DNA from: Prochlorococcus sp. AG-449-O05
GTDB lineage: Bacteria > Cyanobacteriota > Cyanobacteriia > PCC-6307 > Cyanobiaceae
DNA length: 41,570 nucleotides
Assembly (NCBI GenBank): GCA_003212195.1
Contig: QCQM01000005.1
Span: forward strand, 1-41,570
Direction of reading: 5' to 3'
Each line of letters begins with the position of its first letter. Within the stretch, counting starts at the first letter, position 1. Positions 37,369 to 41,570 of the stretch are shown one piece after another. The notes under the pieces are model-generated. The model was not told where the DNA came from. It did no database searches and worked only from the letters and a program-made list of their open reading frames with translations. The position numbers and the translations under genes were made by a program.

Positions 37369-38457
37369 TTAAGCTTCTGCAGACAATTCAAATTTTGAAA
37401 GATTTTCTTTTTCATCTAAATCAAATACTTTACAAAAAGCTTGAATAACTCTTGCACCTGAATCAACTTGTTCTAAGGGATCTTTTCTAAGTCTGTGTCT
37501 TAAAGAGCAAGAAATAACCCTTGCTATGTCATCTTCTTGTACTTCAGTTCTCCCCTCAAATGCTGCAATTGCCCTTGCTGATCGATTTGTAACAATATCT
37601 CCACGTAAACCATCCACATCAAGTTCTCCACAGATTGCAGAAATATTCAATCTTAAGTCATCGTCCATTTGAACAGAATTTAATATTTCTTGTGCTTTAA
37701 TAACTTTTTGTTGAAGTTCATCCTGTTGCTTCTCAACACTCAATGAAAACTCATCAGGATTATCATCAAAAGAAGTTCTTTGATCTACTACTTGAACTCT
37801 TAATTCAGCATCTCTTACTGTTTTGACTTCTACACTCATTCCAAACCTATCCAATAACTGAGGCCTTAATTCACCTTCTTCTGGGTTGCCTGAACCAATA
37901 AGGACAAACCTAGCAGGGTGTCGAACTGAAACTCCCTCCCTTTCAACTGTATTCCATCCGGAAGCAGCCGAATCTAACAGTACATCAACCAAATGGTCAT
38001 CAAGCAAATTCACTTCATCAACATATAGTAAACCCCTATTAGCTTTTGCTAACAACCCTGGTTCAAATGCCTTAACACCTTCACTCAAAGCCTTCTCAAT
38101 ATCTATAGTTCCACAAAGTCTATCTTCAGTAGCTCCTAAAGGTAAATCCACCATAGGGACTTGTTTTTGAATACTCTCTAGATTTTCTCCTTGGACAATT
38201 TTTTCCAAAACCTCTTTACTCTGCAAATCAGGATCAATTAGAGAACTATTATATGGATCGTCTTTAACAACATCAATTGCAGGCAACAAATCAGCCAAGG
38301 CTCTGATCGTAGTAGACTTACCCGTCCCTCTATCACCCATTATCATCACTCCTCCAATTCTTGGATCAATAACATTTAACAAGAGTGCTAATTTCATTTC
38401 TTCCTGACCTATAACAGCTGTAAAAGGAAAAACTCTTCTTTTCTTTTTTGTAGTCAC
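37369..38457 (-). CDS. chlI: magnesium chelatase subunit I
   Basis: [79 protein letters not shown]. Confidence 0.97.
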   Translation of the reverse strand: MTTKKKRRVFPFTAVIGQEEMKLALLLNVIDPRIGGVMIMGDRGTGKSTTIRALADLLPAIDVVKDDPYNSSLIDPDLQSKEVLEKIVQGENLESIQKQVPMVDLPLGATEDRLCGTIDIEKALSEGVKAFEPGLLAKANRGLLYVDEVNLLDDHLVDVLLDSAASGWNTVEREGVSVRHPARFVLIGSGNPEEGELRPQLLDRFGMSVEVKTVRDAELRVQVVDQRTSFDDNPDEFSLSVEKQQDELQQKVIKAQEILNSVQMDDDLRLNISAICGELDVDGLRGDIVTNRSARAIAAFEGRTEVQEDDIARVISCSLRHRLRKDPLEQVDSGARVIQAFCKVFDLDEKENLSKFELSAEA

Positions 38458-38579
38458 AGTTTTAGTTTTCTTTAATATTCAAATAATCAGTAGATGTTAC
38501 TTCAGAAAATGTTTTTAGTAAATATCCTTATTAAATTAAAACCACATAGAAATATAATCAAATTTAATTAATGATGTGG

Positions 38580-39329
38580 CTAATTTCTTTTTGAATTTTT
38601 TAAAAACCACTTTATTTGATGAACAATTCCTCTTAAAACATTTATTTCATGAATTGATGTATTTGCCCTCAAAATAAAATTTTTGAATTTACCTATTTTT
38701 GGTCTTGAGGTATGTTCTAAAAGATATCCAACCCTAAGAAGCAATTCTTCTATCTCTAAAAACGAATCATGAATTTGTTTTGATGATGCAAGATTAAAAA
38801 CTTCTAATTCTTTATTAAAATTTCTTTTTGAAGATTTTTTTAACTCATACAAAGCTATTGAAACTGCGTGAGAAAGATTTAAAGAGGGATTATTAATAGA
38901 TGTAGGAATATTAAAAGTCTTATTTGCCAGAAGTAATTCATCATTAGTTAAACCACTGTCTTCTCTTCCAAAAATAATTGCTAAATTATTTATCTTTTTA
39001 AAAGATTTAGTCCAATTAAATACATCTTCTGAAGATTCAAAAAATGAATCTTTACTTACATCAATCCTTCCACAAGATGCGAGAACTAAATCACAATCAA
39101 AAATAGCTTTTTCAAGATTATAAAAAATCTTACAATTATCAAGAAATTTTTGCCCTTTAAGAGCCATTTTTTTTGAATCTAAAGAGAATATATCGCATTT
39201 TGGAGAAACAATTCTTAATTCATCAACTTCAAAGTTAGAGCATAATCTGGCAACGCTTCCTACATTTAAAGGGCCATTTGGTTCAACTAATATTACCTTT
39301 AAATTAGAAAAATTATTTCCCAAAATCAT
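38580..39329 (-). CDS. tRNA/rRNA methyltransferase, SpoU/TrmJ-like
   Basis: VILVEPNGPLNVGSVARLCSNF, IIFGREDSGLTNDEL, SLNLSHAVSIALYEL. Confidence 0.9.
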   Translation of the reverse strand: MILGNNFSNLKVILVEPNGPLNVGSVARLCSNFEVDELRIVSPKCDIFSLDSKKMALKGQKFLDNCKIFYNLEKAIFDCDLVLASCGRIDVSKDSFFESSEDVFNWTKSFKKINNLAIIFGREDSGLTNDELLLANKTFNIPTSINNPSLNLSHAVSIALYELKKSSKRNFNKELEVFNLASSKQIHDSFLEIEELLLRVGYLLEHTSRPKIGKFKNFILRANTSIHEINVLRGIVHQIKWFLKNSKRN

Positions 39330-39712
39330 TCAAGGCTATGAAGATATTTTAATAAATTGGACATATTTACAGGATCAATTTCAAAACTTGGCATAGGCGG
39401 AGTTAGGCCTCCAGTTACTTGTTTTATTATTTCTTTATCATTCAAACGTTGAGTTATTGAGTGTAAGTCTGGCCCCACTAATCCTCTTGCTGTAATTCCA
39501 TGACATCCAACACAATTTATCTTAAAAAGAGCATCTCCCTTTTCAGCAGAGCCATTAAGCTCAAGAGTTTCAATAATATATTTGTTATTTTCTTGATGTT
39601 TTATGAAAGATATGGAAAAACAAATCAATAAAACTCCTAATACAATAAAAACAATTTTTAAGAATTCTCTTTTAAAGTCTCTTTCTGCTGCAGTTGATGA
39701 AGATGTTGACAC
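39326..39712 (-). CDS. cytM: membrane-anchored cytochrome c, CytM-like
   Basis: N-terminal [26 protein letters not shown]. Confidence 0.8.
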   Translation of the reverse strand: MSTSSSTAAERDFKREFLKIVFIVLGVLLICFSISFIKHQENNKYIIETLELNGSAEKGDALFKINCVGCHGITARGLVGPDLHSITQRLNDKEIIKQVTGGLTPPMPSFEIDPVNMSNLLKYLHSLE

Positions 39713-39767
39713 AAAAAATAGTCTCTATGTAACAATTGTGAATAAGAAATTTAAAAAAGGCAAAAAA

Positions 39768-39887
39768 ATGATTGAGCCTCTTCTATGTGGAATCGTTTTA
39801 GGTTTGGTTCCAATAACTCTTCTTGGATTATTCGTAAGTGCATGGAATCAATACAGAAGAGGTTCAGGGATGCTGGACATTGATTAA
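39768..39887 (+). CDS. petG: cytochrome b6-f complex subunit PetG
   Basis: [39 protein letters not shown] (internal ATG of ORF 39603-39887). Confidence 0.95.
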   Translation: MIEPLLCGIVLGLVPITLLGLFVSAWNQYRRGSGMLDID

Positions 39888-40463
39888 GAATGTTAATCTT
39901 GATTGCCCATAATTTCTTACATCTATAGTTTCCCACAAAGTACTTTTTTTAATAAATAGATTTGGAGAATGTTCACAAATAACTGTTGAATCTTTTTTTA
40001 AAAAATTACAGTTAAATAATTGATTTAAAACTAATTCATGGAAATCCACATCGTAGGGAGGATCTAGATAAACAAAATCAAATTTTAATTTGTTTAAATC
40101 CATATTTCTAGATGATAAATTTCTCTCATAATTTGGTTTTGTCCATTTCAAAACGTCTTTACAAATAACTTCGATATCATTTCTCCTATTCTCTATGTTC
40201 TCCAAGGAGAGTAAATTTTCTAAGCAAATTTTTGAGTTGATTTTGTTTTTTTCAATTGCAATTATTTTTCTTGCCCCGTGATTATAGGCTTCACAAGATA
40301 TGGCCCCTGTTCCACTAAATAAATCTAACCAGTTACTATTTTCAACTCTATTGTTCAATATATTAAATATTGCCTCTCTCACTCTCAAAGTTGTAGGTCT
40401 TGTATAAGAATTATTTGGACTTTGGAGTTTTTTACCACCTATTAATCTTAAATTAGTCTTCAT
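39864..40463 (-). CDS. rsmD: 16S rRNA (guanine966-N2)-methyltransferase-like RsmD
   Basis: [55 protein letters not shown]. Confidence 0.93.
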   Translation of the reverse strand: MKTNLRLIGGKKLQSPNNSYTRPTTLRVREAIFNILNNRVENSNWLDLFSGTGAISCEAYNHGARKIIAIEKNKINSKICLENLLSLENIENRRNDIEVICKDVLKWTKPNYERNLSSRNMDLNKLKFDFVYLDPPYDVDFHELVLNQLFNCNFLKKDSTVICEHSPNLFIKKSTLWETIDVRNYGQSRLTFLINVQHP

Positions 40464-40476
40464 CCCTAAGCATCTG

Positions 40477-41094
40477 TTATTGAATATTACTCAGCCATCT
40501 TCTCAAAAGTTTTTCACCAGTTTTTCCAGATTTTTCCGGATGAAATTGACAGGCCAATAAATTATCATTCTCAATCATTGCAGTTAATTTTTCGGAGCCA
40601 TAATCAACCTGAGCTGCAATAATATTTAAGTCATCTGGTATTGCGTGATAGGAATGTACAAAATAGACCCAATTATTTAATTCTTCAAGCTCTAATAATG
40701 TATTTGGTTTCGTAGGTAAAAGTTGGCACCAACCCATGTGTGGGATTCTTTGGTTAACAATATTAGGTATTTTTTGTATTTTTCCTTTTAAAATCCCCAG
40801 CCCTTCCACTTTCCCTTCATCACTAGATTCAAAAAGGAGTTGGAGACCTAAACATATCCCCAAAAAGGACTTCCCACTTTTAATCCAATTTTTCAAATCA
40901 GTTATCAAATCAGTATTTATGAGATTATTCATCGCTGGATCAAATGCTCCAACCCCAGGAAGTATTATCGCCTTACAAAGATTGGAATCATTAAAGTTTC
41001 TAATTAATATAATTTCTTCTCCAAGACTTTCTAGAGATTTTGTTACAGAATGAATATTACCCATTCCATAGTCTATTAGTCCAATTTTATGCAA
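40477..41094 (-). CDS. hisH: imidazole glycerol phosphate synthase glutaminase subunit
   Basis: IGLIDYGMGNIHSVTKSLE, ILPGVGAFDPAM, FLGICLGLQLLFE, CQFHPEKSG. Confidence 0.97.
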   Translation of the reverse strand: MHKIGLIDYGMGNIHSVTKSLESLGEEIILIRNFNDSNLCKAIILPGVGAFDPAMNNLINTDLITDLKNWIKSGKSFLGICLGLQLLFESSDEGKVEGLGILKGKIQKIPNIVNQRIPHMGWCQLLPTKPNTLLELEELNNWVYFVHSYHAIPDDLNIIAAQVDYGSEKLTAMIENDNLLACQFHPEKSGKTGEKLLRRWLSNIQ

Positions 41095-41105
41095 AGCTTT
41101 TAAAT

Positions 41106-41429
41106 TTACAAATGCTTAGTTAAAGTGCTCGAAAGAGTTGCTTTTGGCACAGCACCAACTACGGTATCAACCTTTTGACCTCCTTTAAAAATCATTAATG
41201 TAGGAATACTTCTAATTCCGTATTGACTCGCTACATTTGGATTCTCATCTGTGTTTAATTTAAAAACTTTAATTTTCCCTTCAAAGTCTTTTGAGATTTC
41301 TTCTACAACAGGAGCGACCATCCTACATGGACCGCACCATGGTGCCCAAAAATCAACCAATACTGGTAGATCACTTTGCAGTACATCCTTGTCAAATGAA
41401 GAATCAGTTACGGCTGGAGCTGATGACAT
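41106..41429 (-). CDS. trxA: thioredoxin
   Basis: [34 protein letters not shown]. Confidence 0.98.
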   Translation of the reverse strand: MSSAPAVTDSSFDKDVLQSDLPVLVDFWAPWCGPCRMVAPVVEEISKDFEGKIKVFKLNTDENPNVASQYGIRSIPTLMIFKGGQKVDTVVGAVPKATLSSTLTKHL

Positions 41430-41520
41430 AATTTAAGTATTCCTTTTTGAAAATTTAGCAGGCAATTCTTTTAAGTGATGATTTCATTACAGATAAAATA
41501 ATATAAGTAACAAAATATTT

Positions 41521-41570
41521 AAAAAAGCCCGATTAATCGGGCGATTTAGTGTGTGAGGAGTATGGGGTTT
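41521..41570 (-). ncRNA. yfr1: Yfr1 small RNA (5' end truncated by window)
   Basis: Minus strand AAACCCCATACTCCTCACACACTAAATCGCCCGATTAATCGGGCTTTTTT: ACUCCUCACAC core, terminator hairpin, position upstream of trxA as known for Yfr1. Confidence 0.9.

Noticed and set aside
37886-38170. 94-aa plus ORF
   Set aside because: Antisense to chlI
39603-39767. 5' extension of the petG ORF
   Set aside because: Antisense to the cytM-like gene; petG proper starts at ATG 39768
40736-41053. 105-aa plus ORF
   Set aside because: Antisense to hisH
1-41570. tRNA, rRNA, transposase or prophage genes
   Set aside because: None recognised by eye; the window seems free of mobile elements, though a tRNA scan was not possible

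Overview
AT-rich window, about 41.6 kb. It looks like a high-light Prochlorococcus-type marine picocyanobacterial chromosome, judging by petG, chlI, a Psb34-like protein, a CytM-like cytochrome, PAP/fibrillin proteins, Yfr1 next to trxA, and very small intergenic gaps. Blocks, left to right: (1) 0-6.9 kb: TatA/B-like fragment, dus, DUF2470, IF2_N-like mini-protein, thioesterase, membrane-anchored Mrr-like nuclease, MAPEG, PAP/fibrillin. (2) 7-14.6 kb: a dense set of predicted proteins of about 20-100 aa, interleaved with non-coding elements. (3) 14.6-20.8 kb: a zinc island (znuB, zur antisense between znuB and znuC, znuC, His-rich znuA, CobW/ZNG-like GTPase, WD40 protein). (4) 22.4-25.7 kb: circularly permuted ATP-grasp / alpha-E / transglutaminase cluster. 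(5) 25.8-34.5 kb: pentapeptide protein, PfkB kinase, MFS, DUF1400 hydrolase, peptide-type SBP and permease. (6) 34.5-41.6 kb: hom, sufE, MTHFS, ruvC, chlI, SpoU methyltransferase, cytM-like, petG, rsmD, hisH, trxA and the 3' part of Yfr1. Strongest second-look items: a second perfect 14-nt copy of the Yfr1 core in its own hairpin beside a Yfr2-family sRNA; a ~110-aa domain apparently shared by ZnuA and the neighbouring CobW GTPase; and a non-contiguous znuC-(anti-zur)-znuB layout. All assignments are by eye; no database search was run.
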